Shown here piece by piece: positions 22,494 to 33,853 of a DNA stretch of 64,000 bases. Source of the DNA: Whalleya microplaca (Eukaryota; Ascomycota; Sordariomycetes; Xylariales; Xylariaceae); the NCBI GenBank assembly GCA_022497155.1, contig MU385761.1, forward strand, positions 248,001 to 312,000. The letters run 5' to 3'. The translations under genes were made by a program, and so were the position numbers. The notes below the pieces were generated by a model, which searched no databases, was not told where the DNA came from, and saw only the letters and a program-made list of their open reading frames with translations. The stretch's first letter is position 1. Each line of letters starts with the position of its first letter.

Positions 22494-24590
22494 ATGCAAG
22501 TTTCTGACTTCCCGGAAGATCATCCATACTGGGGCACACTGAGACCATCCCGGGAATCACAAGAAAATCCTCAGGCTGCCCATACTGCTAGAGATATAGC
22601 ATCGCACAAGGAACATGCCCGTCGCCGTACTGCTCATGATCTCGTATCCGCAACTTCAAACCGTAGGTATTCCGGCATACGAGTAAGAGGACAGCAACAA
22701 GAACACCGAAGAAGTGCGACAGGTCCCCGGAGAAAGCCCCGAGAAAAGCGATTTGGCCTTGTGGACCCTATTGCCTGGGATGCAATTAATAGGTCGCTCG
22801 TCCAGCAGACGCGGTTGTCATCCTTGATCACACCGGGAGACACAGCCGCTGAGTCTCTTCATCAATCCGAGATCCCTTCTCGGACTTCAAGTCTGAGCAG
22901 AACTCTGAATCATTTTACCCGAGAGCTTCAAAAGTATGCAAACGTCGCCGGGGCAGCTAGGAAAGCCCCAATCATCACACCAACGATATCCGATTCAAAG
23001 GTGTCATACCATACCGTTCAACCACTTTTGCCTTACCGGGATGAACTTCGAGCGGCTGGCCTGGCAGTGACCTCGAAAGAGCAGCAACATAGGCCAGCTA
23101 GAGTGAATATTGCTTCACGCAACTCAAAGGTAGAGACTCCGCCAGATGATAAGCTTGATGAGCTAGACGATGATGCAAGCAAATCATCAAGTTCAAGCCC
23201 TACATCGTTTGTTCAATTCACCCCACCCGACGGTGTTAAAACTCATTTAATGGAGCCATTACCACCAAAAGCTAAACCGAAACCCAAGCCAATGGCTCCT
23301 GAGAAAAGGAGGATCCTCCCATGGCTCAGAAGGTCGTCGCCACCAAAAGAGACTCGTGTTAATGAACGAGGATCGAAACACCCACCTCAGTCTACCAAGG
23401 ATAGTCGAGTGCAGAATAAGCCCAGAATTTCCGTTTCACCTACTCGACGAGATCGTGGTATTTCTCAAGTGCCTAAATCTCAAATAGCTCGAGTTCCAGG
23501 TGCTCCATCTGCCGCACGGCCTTCAAAGTCGGCAAAGCTCCCTACCAAAGCTATAACGCCGAAGAAGGCGCCGTGTGTTGCCTCATCACCTACTAAAGCT
23601 AAGCGAAGCTGTCCTGGCCCATATACAAGTGCACATCCCAGGCGACCTGGACCAGAGCTTGGGACTCGACAGCCGGTATTATCTAATGCCTTGCAGGGAA
23701 AGCGAGATATGGCAAGAGCTTGTCTAACCCAACCTGAGACCATTGAGGAAGAAAAAGAGAGCTTACTAGACCCCTGTGGCCACACGATAATCTGGTCAGC
23801 TCCCCACGATAAGGCTACGAATATTCCAGCTCCCATAACTGCAACTCATCAGCGGCAGGACGTGGTGTCACCGCAAACCACAGCCTCTACGGCTCCCTCC
23901 TTACCATATACAGCGCGATTCACCGTTAGTAGACCCTCATCGATAGAACGAGCATTGGATGCGGTCTCCCATCACCTCGAAGAAATGGAACAGCAAGCTG
24001 ATCAATCACCCCGCGTATGCAGCCATACCTCGAGCGTGAAGGAAAATGTGAACCAAAAGACGCAATATGCTCCGCAGAATCTTTCAGGTCGGCGAGCTTC
24101 TAGAGCCAGTCAAAATCCTAGGCCTCGTCCAACTGAAGAGTTCGTAAATGTAGCCCGGAAGATGCCACAATTTGATACTTCTGAGGACAAACCATTGCCA
24201 CCCGAGCCTCTCCGTGAGGCTCCACCTCCACCTCCGAGCCGGGCCACGGAAGCTACCCCTCAAGAAAAAGCACGAGCTCAAGCAACCCAAACCGAGGATG
24301 TGTTGAAGGACTTGGACGTCTTCTTCGACTACGATGATGGGGACATTAACGACAGAGACGTCATCAAGGGTCTTCAGGTCGCCATACACGCGGCGGCGGA
24401 CAACTTCTACGACGCGTGGGTACGGGATAAAACCGGGCTGAGGATCCGGCAATTCTTGTCAGATCTCAAGTCGGTCGAAGATATGCACCATGCGAACACG
24501 GGGGACCAGCGCGCCAGACAACGGCGTATGGAGGCCAGGAGGCTGCAGCGTATCCAAGACCGGAAAGCTATACCGAGGTCTGATTCATAG
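22494..24590 (+). CDS. Large disordered protein, uncharacterised, conserved C-terminal block
   Basis: One 698-codon frame from the first in-frame ATG at 22494 (MQVSDFPEDHPYWGTLRPS). The frame is open upstream to 22257 with coding-like Arg/Gln-rich residues, so the true start may be in an unseen exon. The body is rich in Ser, Pro, Arg and Lys, with basic clusters, an acidic patch (DKLDELDDDASKSSSSS), a KPKPKPKP run and a proline stretch (EAPPPPPSR). The last ~110 residues look folded: LKDLDVFFDYDDGDINDRDV, then VAIHAAADNFYDAWVRDKTG and an Arg-rich terminal helix. I do not recognise the family and assign no function. Its composition suggests a scaffold or regulator. Confidence 0.75.
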   Translation: MQVSDFPEDHPYWGTLRPSRESQENPQAAHTARDIASHKEHARRRTAHDLVSATSNRRYSGIRVRGQQQEHRRSATGPRRKPREKRFGLVDPIAWDAINRSLVQQTRLSSLITPGDTAAESLHQSEIPSRTSSLSRTLNHFTRELQKYANVAGAARKAPIITPTISDSKVSYHTVQPLLPYRDELRAAGLAVTSKEQQHRPARVNIASRNSKVETPPDDKLDELDDDASKSSSSSPTSFVQFTPPDGVKTHLMEPLPPKAKPKPKPMAPEKRRILPWLRRSSPPKETRVNERGSKHPPQSTKDSRVQNKPRISVSPTRRDRGISQVPKSQIARVPGAPSAARPSKSAKLPTKAITPKKAPCVASSPTKAKRSCPGPYTSAHPRRPGPELGTRQPVLSNALQGKRDMARACLTQPETIEEEKESLLDPCGHTIIWSAPHDKATNIPAPITATHQRQDVVSPQTTASTAPSLPYTARFTVSRPSSIERALDAVSHHLEEMEQQADQSPRVCSHTSSVKENVNQKTQYAPQNLSGRRASRASQNPRPRPTEEFVNVARKMPQFDTSEDKPLPPEPLREAPPPPPSRATEATPQEKARAQATQTEDVLKDLDVFFDYDDGDINDRDVIKGLQVAIHAAADNFYDAWVRDKTGLRIRQFLSDLKSVEDMHHANTGDQRARQRRMEARRLQRIQDRKAIPRSDS

Positions 24591-25289
24591 GTTTGGGGCA
24601 AATCGTCTCGGCTGCTGCCGCCGCTACTACTTTGCGTGTTCCAACTACCTGCTATGAAGAATTAGATACCTATGCGGAAACTTTCTGGATGGAAGATTAG
24701 TAGTAGCCGCATAAGTAGGTAGTTACAGCTACGCTACTTAATTGTTGATTGTTTGCCGATATTCACTGTGTTTTGTCTTGATTACTTGACCTCAAGGCGT
24801 GATATCGGGACGAAAATAGCGGGTTCGACTAGAATTCTTCGTCTATGTCCTTGAAACTCTTTCCAAGACCTTGGCCCTTCACTAGGACATAGTCAGGCAC
24901 ATTTCCATTATTATATACTTTATAAGGTGGGTTGTGTAGATGAGATCGATATTGAGCGACACAGCTGAGTTCAGGTGCCACGATCAGCCCTACGAGACTT
25001 GGAAAAGACGGAGACTAAGCATCCCCGAAACCCACTCGACAGGGTCTAACGCCTCCGCAACTCCGTTATAACAGGCACGCAGGCTGGCAGGGCAGGGTTT
25101 TGCTCCAATCAATGTCCCTTGCTCCAATTCCCTTCAGTTCATAGCAATGTACTTCGACCAACACGTAATAATCCTGTTTGCCTAGAGACTACCGTGTAAA
25201 CACGTAGCCCTTCCATTTTGTCGCCACGATCAGAATAATCGTCTCCCAAAGACGAGTCACATTGAAGTACGAAGTAACGACTAACGACT
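24591..25289. other. Intergenic, tail of large ORF and TF promoter
   Basis: About 700 bases. No coding pattern, repeat or RNA gene recognised. Confidence 0.5.
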
Positions 25290-26707
25290 ATGATGACTAC
25301 CACCACCACTGCCACCGAGCCCGGAGCGGCTCCGAAGCACCGGGCCTGTGATGAGTGCCGTATGCTTGGTAGCCCCTCCATCGTGGAGATCGGACTCAAC
25401 TCACAGTTCTCACAGGCACCCGTAAGCTTGCTTGTACCAAAGAGGCCGATGGCTGCACTCGGTGCAAGCGTGAGGGCATTCCTTGTCACTACTCGGCTCA
25501 GAAACCCATGGGCCGGCCTCGAAAACGACCTCGAGACGACGAATCGAATGACATCGACATGACCGCCCCCGCGAGCAAGAATACCATGATTGAGATACCA
25601 CCAGACACATCGGATCCTGGTCTAGCCTTTATCAATCTATTAACGACCGGATCAACGAATGATGAGAATGAGCCTTTTCGGATAGACGCTCCAGAAATGG
25701 GATCGCAAGACAGAGGCTTTTCGTGGAATTTCGGCTACACAGGGGATGCCTTCGGCGACATGAGCTTCGATCCAACACCTGCTGAACAAACCCCTTCCTA
25801 CCCCCCCTTAAACCTCGACCCCGCGCTCTTCGGCTCTGGACACCCATCGCCCCCGGACCCAGTGCCGAGCCTGACACCCAACTCCGCCGGCACGCCCGAG
25901 AGCAACAACACAAGCCTATCCGCGGCCGCGGCGACGGCGACGCGGTGCACGCACACGGCAAGTCTCTACCTCGCGCTCAACTCCCTGCAAAACCTGCCCA
26001 CGGCCGTGGAGCCGGCGATCGCGCAAGCGCGCGCGGCCGCGCGCACGGCATACGACGTGGTCAATTGCCCGGCGTGCTCGTTCCGGATCGAGCCGCCACC
26101 ATCCCTGCTGCAGCCGTCGCACCAGCACGAGCAGCAGGAGCACGCCTTCTTGGCGGCCGCCATGGACGGCTTCCAGAACCTGATGCTGCTCGCGACGCTG
26201 ATCCCGAGCACCGTGCACGCGTACCAGCGGATCCTGGCGCTCGTGGACGCCGAGGCGGAGCGCGCGACGCGCGAGCGCCGGCCCCTCGCCTTCAAGCTGC
26301 ACGGACTCGGCGGCGTCTGGGGCCGCTGGGCCAGCGGCGGCGACGGCGAGGACCCGTGCCCTGGCGCCCTGGATTCCTTCGGCCATCGCGAGATGGAGCC
26401 GGCCATGTGGCGCCTTGTCGTGCGCGCGCTGCTCAAGGTCGATGTGTACGGGCTCTCCTGCGACGACGCGTGCATGGAGGGGAAGGGGCCGGGACCGCTG
26501 CATTTGGGGCTGAAGGATATTGTCCTGCAGATGGAGGCGCGCACCAAGGCCAGACATGCGTTCATGGATGCCATGATCCTCTCGGGTGCGTGGAGGGATC
26601 CTACGGGGTGCGGCCTTGGGAAGCTGAATAGCGATGGAGAGCCCCCGCAGTGTCAGAGAATCATTGCTATAGCGAAGCAGTCTATTGATCGGCTTGTTAT
26701 TGCCTGA
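25290..26707 (+). CDS. Zn2Cys6 binuclear cluster transcription factor
   Basis: Fungal-specific regulator of 453 aa. The exons are 25290-25359 and 25416-26707; the intron (GTATGC...CACAG) splits the zinc cluster itself. The spliced cluster has all six cysteines at residues 20, 23, 30, 37, 40 and 47 (CX2C-X6-C-X6-CX2C-X6-C), including CDECRTRKLAC and GCTRCKREGIPC. A basic linker GRPRKRPRDD follows, probably a nuclear localisation signal. The middle is Pro/Ser/Thr-rich. The C-terminal part (ALLKVDVYGLSCDDACMEG and a helix around ARTKARHAFMDAMILSG) resembles that of pathway-specific regulators of the AflR-like type, but this is a weak resemblance. The exons are very GC-rich. No biosynthetic cluster adjoins it, so its targets are unknown. 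Confidence 0.92.
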
Positions 26708-27969
26708 GGCTGCCGACTCGCCTGGGACGGTCGGGTTTTTTAATGCGTGGGCGGCGATGGTGCCGATGACGGGATTGTTCACAACGTAAGACTTGATTTG
26801 TCTACCGGGCTGTGTTGTGCTGGGTTGGGCTGCTTCCCTTACCGGTGATATCACCTGCGGCCGTCGAACAACGTTTTACTCCTTACTATCGGATGCGGTT
26901 GGCCTGTTTCGTTGTCGGAATCTTTACGCTACTGGATTAATAACGCCATCTCGTCATTACTCTACTGTATCTTTGAGGTGCTAATCGGTTTGTTATACCA
27001 TCTATACCCATATCTTCAGCAACACTAACTTGAGGCGGTTGGTGTCGTCGTAGCTCCAGCAGTAAAGCCTTGATAGCACTCCACTCAATAGTTTGGAAGG
27101 CGGTATAGGGCGAGAGTAGAGCGAAGTCTGGCCGCAGCATGAAGCGAAAAAATGTTGCCTTACTTCCCTGCCACCGACCTCCGTTAAAGAATCACCACCA
27201 TGACGTTTTCGCGCTCGAGAATTTCTCGGACGTCGTCCCCTGCCTCGCTGTACCTCGCGATATAGTGTTGAGCACTGCGGGCCCTCGCGCTGGCTTCTCC
27301 TGGCCACGACGATGCAGGTTAGAAGATGGACGCGAGAAGAGGACGTTACTTGAGCGGAGCGAAGCGCAGACCTGCCACGAGACTATAGCCAGCGGGCATT
27401 CAGGCTCCACTTGCTTGGCCCTCGGGGTCGTAGCCCGAGATCATCGCTAAGCATCAGCATGTGAAGTGCCGAAGGCACTGTTTAACCAGACAGTGTCCAC
27501 TCATGGTCATGTCGTGAATATGCCCCTGATAGCTACCTAGATTATCGTGTGTAGGACTGAGTGCCAATTCACATATGGTCGAGGACACCAGCTCCGTTGT
27601 GTAGGTGGTCTTATACATGTGGTGCTCATTCAATAATGGGTAATCGAATTGGGTGGTTGGTAAAAATCCTCGATCCAGGGCTAGCTGCTCGATAGTGCTC
27701 GATAGCATATACTTTAAGGGTGATGAGATGTGACTTTGGCTTTAGTTGTTACTTATCTCTAAAGTCTATTTAGACCATGAATAATATAATCTATATGGCT
27801 GTACATCGTGGCTCATCAAACGTATATTGTCTACATGACCCTGGGAGATTCCCTGACGGGTTAAAAAACTGCTCTGATTACTTACAAGTACTTTGATAAA
27901 TTTTTCGTCATATGTAAATGTTTGAATATGAACCATATTTTATATTGAGCTTGAATGAATATTTTATCT
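26708..27969. other. Intergenic with a GC-richer patch
   Basis: About 1.26 kb. A GC-richer stretch at roughly 27130-27450 has coding-like base composition and a ~100-codon open frame on each strand, but neither resembles a protein. It may be a gene relic. The remainder is AT-rich. Confidence 0.4.
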
Positions 27970-28070
27970 CAGTTATAATGTGTGCGATAATCATTTAGAA
28001 GCTGCTGTAATCACTTTACTGGTTGTTAATTGTTAAAATTGTGAAAGTTAGGTTGTTTAAGAGATCTACT
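27970..28070. mobile_element. Fragment D: one arm of the TIR element family
   Basis: The sequence from CAGTTATAATGTGTGCGATAATC onward matches, with many transitions, the terminal arm seen at 43490 and, inverted, at 30238. It is an isolated and degraded end lying ~100 bases before the left end of element A. Confidence 0.6.
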
Positions 28071-28167
28071 TTGCAGCAGCTCGGGACCTAGATTTCTTTT
28101 AAGCAAGAGGCTGTCGGAGCAATAGTTGCTCCGAGTTCTATTTTCCCAAGGTACTGCCTAATAATTA

Positions 28168-30238
28168 ACTATCACAGTTATCGTGTGTATAATTGTCATT
28201 TGAGTGCTGCCGTTACCGCAACTAGTCCATTGAGTGTTGTAACCATCTAAGTGATCTCCCGGAGGACGAGATGATTTCTTATATACTAAACGCTCGGCAA
28301 CGTCATTTAGCTCAGCTCCATGATAAAAGGGGTAACTAACAACTACCTTCATCGTGGCATTTAATAATCAATTATCTAAAATATTAATTGTTACATGTAT
28401 ATCATCTAAAACTTGAACACTAAGGGGACGAGACTCACAATATAGGGAAATATACTAGCAATGGAGGACATCCTTCAGCAGTACTAACATTTATGTTAGA
28501 CTAGTAGCACCTGCAATGGCTGAAGTGGGAGAACCATCAGAACAATCCCATAACCAAACCAAACCACTACCACTCTTGGGTTCGATGTATACAATAACTG
28601 TGGTTTTCTTGTGAAGTCCTGATAGCCAGTACCACATCCTCACACTCGTGTAAATGACGCCGTCAAACGAGAATACACTCAAGAAACAACACTCACTCAA
28701 CGACATCAGCCAAATCACCTCACGCTAATTACGCCACTACTAAACAGAACGCTGACTAAATGCCACGAAACCAATGGCAACATAGACCATCTGTTGGACC
28801 CGGCTATGTGGTGAAGTTTGGCACTTGGGGCCTAAACCTGTTACCGATACCAATGAGGGCATTGAGATTTCTGTCAAACCCCCGGTATATGATACATATG
28901 AAGACTAGGGAAGGAGACATATGATATAAGGGACCATACTAGCAATAGAGGACATCTTTCGACAGTATCAATATTCACACCATAGTACGTTTTATGTTAC
29001 TAGGCTTACAAGGGTTTCTTAAGCATAAAAGACATTGACTATTGTAGAATATATCCAACAACCTTTCGACGTGCACTTCTTTACCCTTCACCTATAGGCC
29101 CATTAGAAATAATATCTCACCTTAAAGCCTCTCACCCGGCTTCGATACCAGGAGCAAGGTCGAAATGCCTTTTGAATGGCAAGGCAGAACAGTTCGCCTA
29201 GTTTCTTGGTTCCTCATTGCCACGCGGACGTAGATCAAGACTCCTTCGGAGATGAGCATCAAGCCATAGAACAAATCCAGTCGCATCTAGTTTTATTTAC
29301 CGTTTGAGTTTAATATAAGAGACTCCACAGCATTACGTACATATAATGGAGTCGAATAAAACTGCTGCGATATCTGGTCCCCAACTTTCCTTACCTGGGG
29401 CACAGAATGGCTGCTCGGATGATTTAACGAGGCGCTGAACTTATCTATCAGAGTGATACATGCTGGTGTGGGATATGCCTTCCGGGCAATTATCGTTCGT
29501 AATTCTAGGTGGTTCTGTCATTGTAGTAGGTACATATGGTAGCTACCATGGCCAGGGTGATGACATTAATTGCAATTCTTATGGTAACATTTTGCATGAT
29601 TGTTCCATAGCCAGCCTCGAACGCTCAAAGGCTGAGTCCGAGAACATCCTAACAGTTACCTACGTCAGTTGACGGAGCTGTGTTAATAGTCACTGGTAGA
29701 AACAGGCAATGGAATGGATGGCCAAACCTATTGGTCAAAATATCATGTATATTACAACTCGTATCAAGTATGGTAGTATCCGGCAGTTGAGCTCTCTTAT
29801 CAATGTGCATGAGAAATGGAGGGTGGTCGGTCATGCGGCCTTGCAGATACTGTTTTCAGCCGCATGAGTATCAGTGGAAGCCTTGGTTAAAGCAGGCTGT
29901 GCGAACAGTGTATTGCATCTACGTGGATTATGCTAGAGTTGGGTTACAGTGGAATTTGCGAACGTATCAGCTTATTGAAGATGGGACCGGAGACACTGAA
30001 GGATGATGGCATAAGACGGTTGGGACGGTCTGAACTTATATTCGTGGGTATGGTTTATTGCCAGGGAGATATTGTAAGCGTCACGATAATAGGGGTATTA
30101 GCTCCAGTGTCTTGAAAGGGATCTTCTAAACTGTCAGAGATCTTTTAGATCTTAGATCTTTACACAATTTTACTTAGTCAACTAGAGTGATCACGGCAGC
30201 GCCTAAATGATCATTGCACACACTGTAACTGTGATAGT
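28168..30238. mobile_element. Element A: ~2.07-kb degenerate TIR element
   Basis: The left end begins ACTATCACAGTTATCGTGTG. The right end, read on the minus strand, begins ACTATCACAGTTACAGTGTG. The first 13 bases of the two ends are identical and similarity continues imperfectly for about 60 bases. The left ~180 bases match the left part of element B, and the right ~150 bases match the right part of B and fragment C. Inside are AT-rich sequences with stops in all frames and an internal direct repeat (28437-28500 with 28925-28990). No transposase is recognisable, so it is non-autonomous or heavily decayed, and the superfamily cannot be assigned. Confidence 0.7.
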
Positions 30239-30669
30239 AAGCCACATAAGTCTAAATACCAGCAAGCGAATAACCTTTCCGAGGATAATCTCTAGCATAT
30301 TCAAATGATCATCTTTCATAGCCAGAATGCTACCATGCCCTCGGTGACTTGACCAGGGGCAGAGCCTGCTGCGCCTGGCAGCAAATGGGAACAAACATTG
30401 CGGTTACACAGGTATCAAATGTGCAAATAAAGCAGCAGTCTTACGCCCGGCTTGTAGATTATGACGCGCATGTTTGGCTCGGAATTGCCTGAGTCCGAAG
30501 TCGATCGCCCTAGAATCCTAGTTGTTGGCAAGTGGTCTGCGCCCGGCTGCAACAGGGTGGAAATCCATAAGAAAGAGTATAAATCAATGGTGCATTGACA
30601 CAGAGCTTTTCTCATGTCCACAGTTATCCCAGACAGTTCATGTGAAGTTCGATATTTACAAAGAAGATA
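30239..30669. other. Spacer between TIR element A and the interrupted gene
   Basis: About 430 bases serving as promoter region of the next gene. The element end lies only ~430 bases upstream of its ATG. Nothing else is recognised. Confidence 0.5.
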
Positions 30670-32775
30670 ATGTCACTAGCCGTCAGCCTTGGGGCCACAA
30701 GCCTTTTTCAGTTGGGTATATCATCAAGCGACGTTGCACTCATCTTAGAGCAAGGCCGAAGGCTTGGGAACTGGCTTACTACTAGGCGTAATGATGAAGA
30801 TCTTTTTAAGTCATTGGGGGAAGATCAAGAAGCGGTGTTTAAAAATCACTCAATCGTCGATATAGCTAGAATGGAGTCTTTATACCCCAATGAAACTTTC
30901 TATCATGCCGGAGAAAGGAGGAGCACAGAAGGGTTGAACGTCAAGTCAAGGGATAGTCGTGGTCTTCGAAAATTCTCTTGGATAATGGTCGTCGTCATCG
31001 CAGTCTTGGATGCCTGTTGCCTTTCTATGGCCAGAACCATGGAGATACTCATTGATGTTTTCGTCAAAATATTGGATGACAGCCAGGCTGAAGGTGCCCT
31101 TAGGGTAAGCCTTGAAGTTAATATTCAATCGTGGCAATCTACAGGCAAAGTCCGACAACTATTCCCAGTTATCCAGAAAGAGATTCACGACGTTCTGCTC
31201 AAGCATACCAAGACAAATGTGGTAGCGGAACTCAATCCAACAGAAACCGACGAAATGACTCGATTTCTCGAGGTCTTACTATCAGGATCAACGCTCGACT
31301 TCAATTGCCTTTCCGCTATCACCTTTGCTGCTGCTAGCGCTATTCAACGAGTTGGAGTTTATATCAACGCTAAAAGTCCCCGACAAACAGAGGGGGAGCT
31401 AGTGGTGACTTATCAACAAGGCTTGGTCGCACCTGGAGCTACTATACCTCAAAGGGACTTAATTCGCCGCTCACAGATTGTCTCTTACCCAGCTGGTAAG
31501 GCAAAGTCAATGATCGAGGCTTTGCGGACAAGCATAGACGACCGAAATAAATTTGAGGAATTCTGAGATCGGGGAGCTCGAGCTGCGTCTGAACTTCGGC
31601 TTGTTGCAAAAGCAGATCTCCCTATCCAGATGGAAAACGAGTGTTACTACGAGCTTGAGGGACCGCAAACTACGACGTCCAGGCGTACTGGGACTGTAAG
31701 AATACTGGCCACCAAGGCTTTTCCATGTTGCTCAAACTCTATACTGGAGGCTATCAGTGAATTAATAAGGTCAGAGAATGAAGATGCAATACAGTGGCTA
31801 GACAGCCATGCAGCAGAAGATTTTCTGGATCGAAACGAATCTGAGCTTCCGGACAGCTCGAGAGAGAATACTTCCCTCTGGATTTGTTATCAAGCACTAG
31901 TATTCGGCTTCTATTATAGGCTTTTAGAGCCATTGGTGGACTTTAAGTTTCTCTCGGAGGAATCATATCTACAAGGCGTTTGGGGCAAAGAGAGTACCGC
32001 CTTCTTGGCTATGTGCACTCATTTTGGGAGAACGCTTGGCACGCAACACCAAAAGGTCCGGAGAACCCATGTTCTATATATGCTTGCTACAATGTTTGCA
32101 GGGCGACAAAAAAGGTTCACCAGTCAATCCCGCACAAGTTTGGTAGGAATATTAGGACAAATATCGATCTTGGCTCTTCCTCTCCACCGCTGCACCGATA
32201 CACCACAGGAGCTTGCGAAATACGTCGTACTAGATCTGCCAATAGTGCAGCTCATGCCCGAGCAGGACGGCGAGTTGTACCCTGGCAGCAGCCTAGGCAT
32301 CCGTATCATGCCAACTCAGAAGGATCCCATGATCATTCACCCGCATGGCACTGACAAGGAATGGTCGATTCATCCTACCATGGGAAATGTGTTCCGTAAC
32401 GGTGGTTCTGGGGTCGTCATGGCAGCAAGCTGCGACGGGCGTTTAGTTGGCTGGTTCAATCCGAACGTTGCGGATTCCTTGTTCCTCAGCAGCGCCTATC
32501 AGGTACAGCAGCACGACGCACAGTCTGGTCCAGAGCTAGCCAAACAATTCGTCGGATTTGAAGTCGTAGATGAAGATTGGAAAAAGGGCACTATCTGGCG
32601 GCCTTCCGATAGCAACTGTTTCGGCATAGTTCATTCATCTGGTTGCCCTGCTCTCAGATACGCAGCTGCGGGCTTCTACGGCGCCTCAGGTGAGGAGGTC
32701 GCAATCGCGACAAATGGGATCTCAGAAGCTTTTGGGAGAGTGGAGGCCCAGGAGAGTGGGATAATCATCGCTTAA
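30670..32775 (+). pseudogene. Uncharacterised fungal protein, interrupted by one in-frame TGA
   Basis: One reading frame of 702 codons from the ATG at 30670 to the stop at 32775, broken only by TGA at 31564-31566 (codon 299). Both sides share frame and coding character. The protein belongs, by eye, to a family of long uncharacterised fungal proteins found in many Sordariomycetes: N-terminus MSLAVSLGATSLFQLGISSSDVAL, a hydrophobic stretch FSWIMVVVIAVLDACCLSMAR, and in the second half the conserved LWICYQALVFGFYYRLLEPL and AFLAMCTHFGRTLG blocks. From recollection of such homologues, a Trp would be expected where the TGA stands. A 72-nt intron (31496-31567, GTAAGG...GAG) would also skip the stop in frame, so a functional spliced gene remains possible. 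Function unknown. Confidence 0.65.
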
Positions 32776-33853
32776 AACGAATGCTTGTAGGAGGCTGGAT
32801 GTCGTCACTAGGATTCTCAAGATTGGTGATTCGTTTGCGGCTGTTGATTTCGAAAACACTGTCATTACCTTTGAGCGCTATTTCTTCACTTTATCTAATT
32901 TGAATATTACTTTGCATAGTTTATAACCCAAGAAGCAGGATCCTACTCTACAGTGCTCATGGTAGGCAACCCAATGTTACTTAAAGTTAGTTACTTACTA
33001 AGTAGATTCGAATGTACTGATCAGTATTCTGGTTTACATATAAGGTTGTAGCTAATTAATTTCATGTGATTAATAACGTTTGTTTTGACTTAACTAATGA
33101 AAACCATATGGTTGTATGATATAGCATATTCGTCCCGTTAAGCGATCTTTCGTTTTCAAAGCTTATTAAACAAACTTAAATTCTGTGTATGACCTCGTAA
33201 ATAAGCCAAGGGCCTGTAGTGGCTGTTTGTAATTACTTAGACAAGATCCTCAATCGCATGTATTCGAGTATTAGCCATATGGAATACTGCTACGATAATA
33301 GGGGTATTAGTTATAGTGCCTTAAGCTTTTGAATTCGCAAATGAAGTACGTAGAAACTTATAGACATGAAGTAGTGATGATATAAATGAATGATATATTG
33401 ACTGCAGGTAACCTAGGAAACATAGCTAAACGCAGAGAGAGAAGCCGAGGAAACCGTGAAGTCTAAATTTTTGTAATACTGTAAAAGAGCTGATCACAGA
33501 TGAAAATAACAGGAAAAATATTTCCCTAGTCAGACAGAGAGGAGAATAGTCGTAATGGTACAGAACAAGCATAGGGCTGAGTCCCACCCTCCCATAGAGT
33601 GCCAAATTCATATCCATCACCAATTTGTTGAAGATGTGATACAGGGAGAGTGTATGAGTGTCGAAGAGCTAGCCAGAACATCGAAATTGGGGTAAGTAGC
33701 AAAAATTGTCGTAACGAATAGAATAATACGGAATATGTGGCGCCAAGGGACGTTTCAATGACAAAATGATGACCGGTACCATAGGAGCAAGTTAGGAGTA
33801 CGGTTGCAGAAACTTGTGGGCATTGCTGACTGTAATCAACGCATCACGCCTTT
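32776..33853. repeat. AT-rich spacer with dispersed-repeat copies
   Basis: Contains one copy of a dispersed repeat at 32939-33045 (second copy at 35387-35475). At 33290-33335 there is a short match to the inner right arm of the TIR element family (CTACGATAATAGGGGTATTAG). No gene is recognised. Confidence 0.6.

Noticed and set aside
24781..24850. Possible tRNA T-arm (GGGTTCGACT)
   Set aside because: No acceptor stem or anticodon arm could be paired around it; no tRNA elsewhere in the window either.
25916..26854. 312-codon minus-strand open frame, and a 228-codon plus frame at 25945-26631
   Set aside because: Shadows of the very GC-rich Zn2Cys6 regulator exon 2.
27139..27450. 103-codon plus frame in a GC-rich patch
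   Set aside because: No domain, no splice context, stops immediately outside; noted only as a possible relic.
32124..32354. Short frames on both strands inside the 30.7-32.8 kb gene
   Set aside because: Shadows of the long conserved frame.
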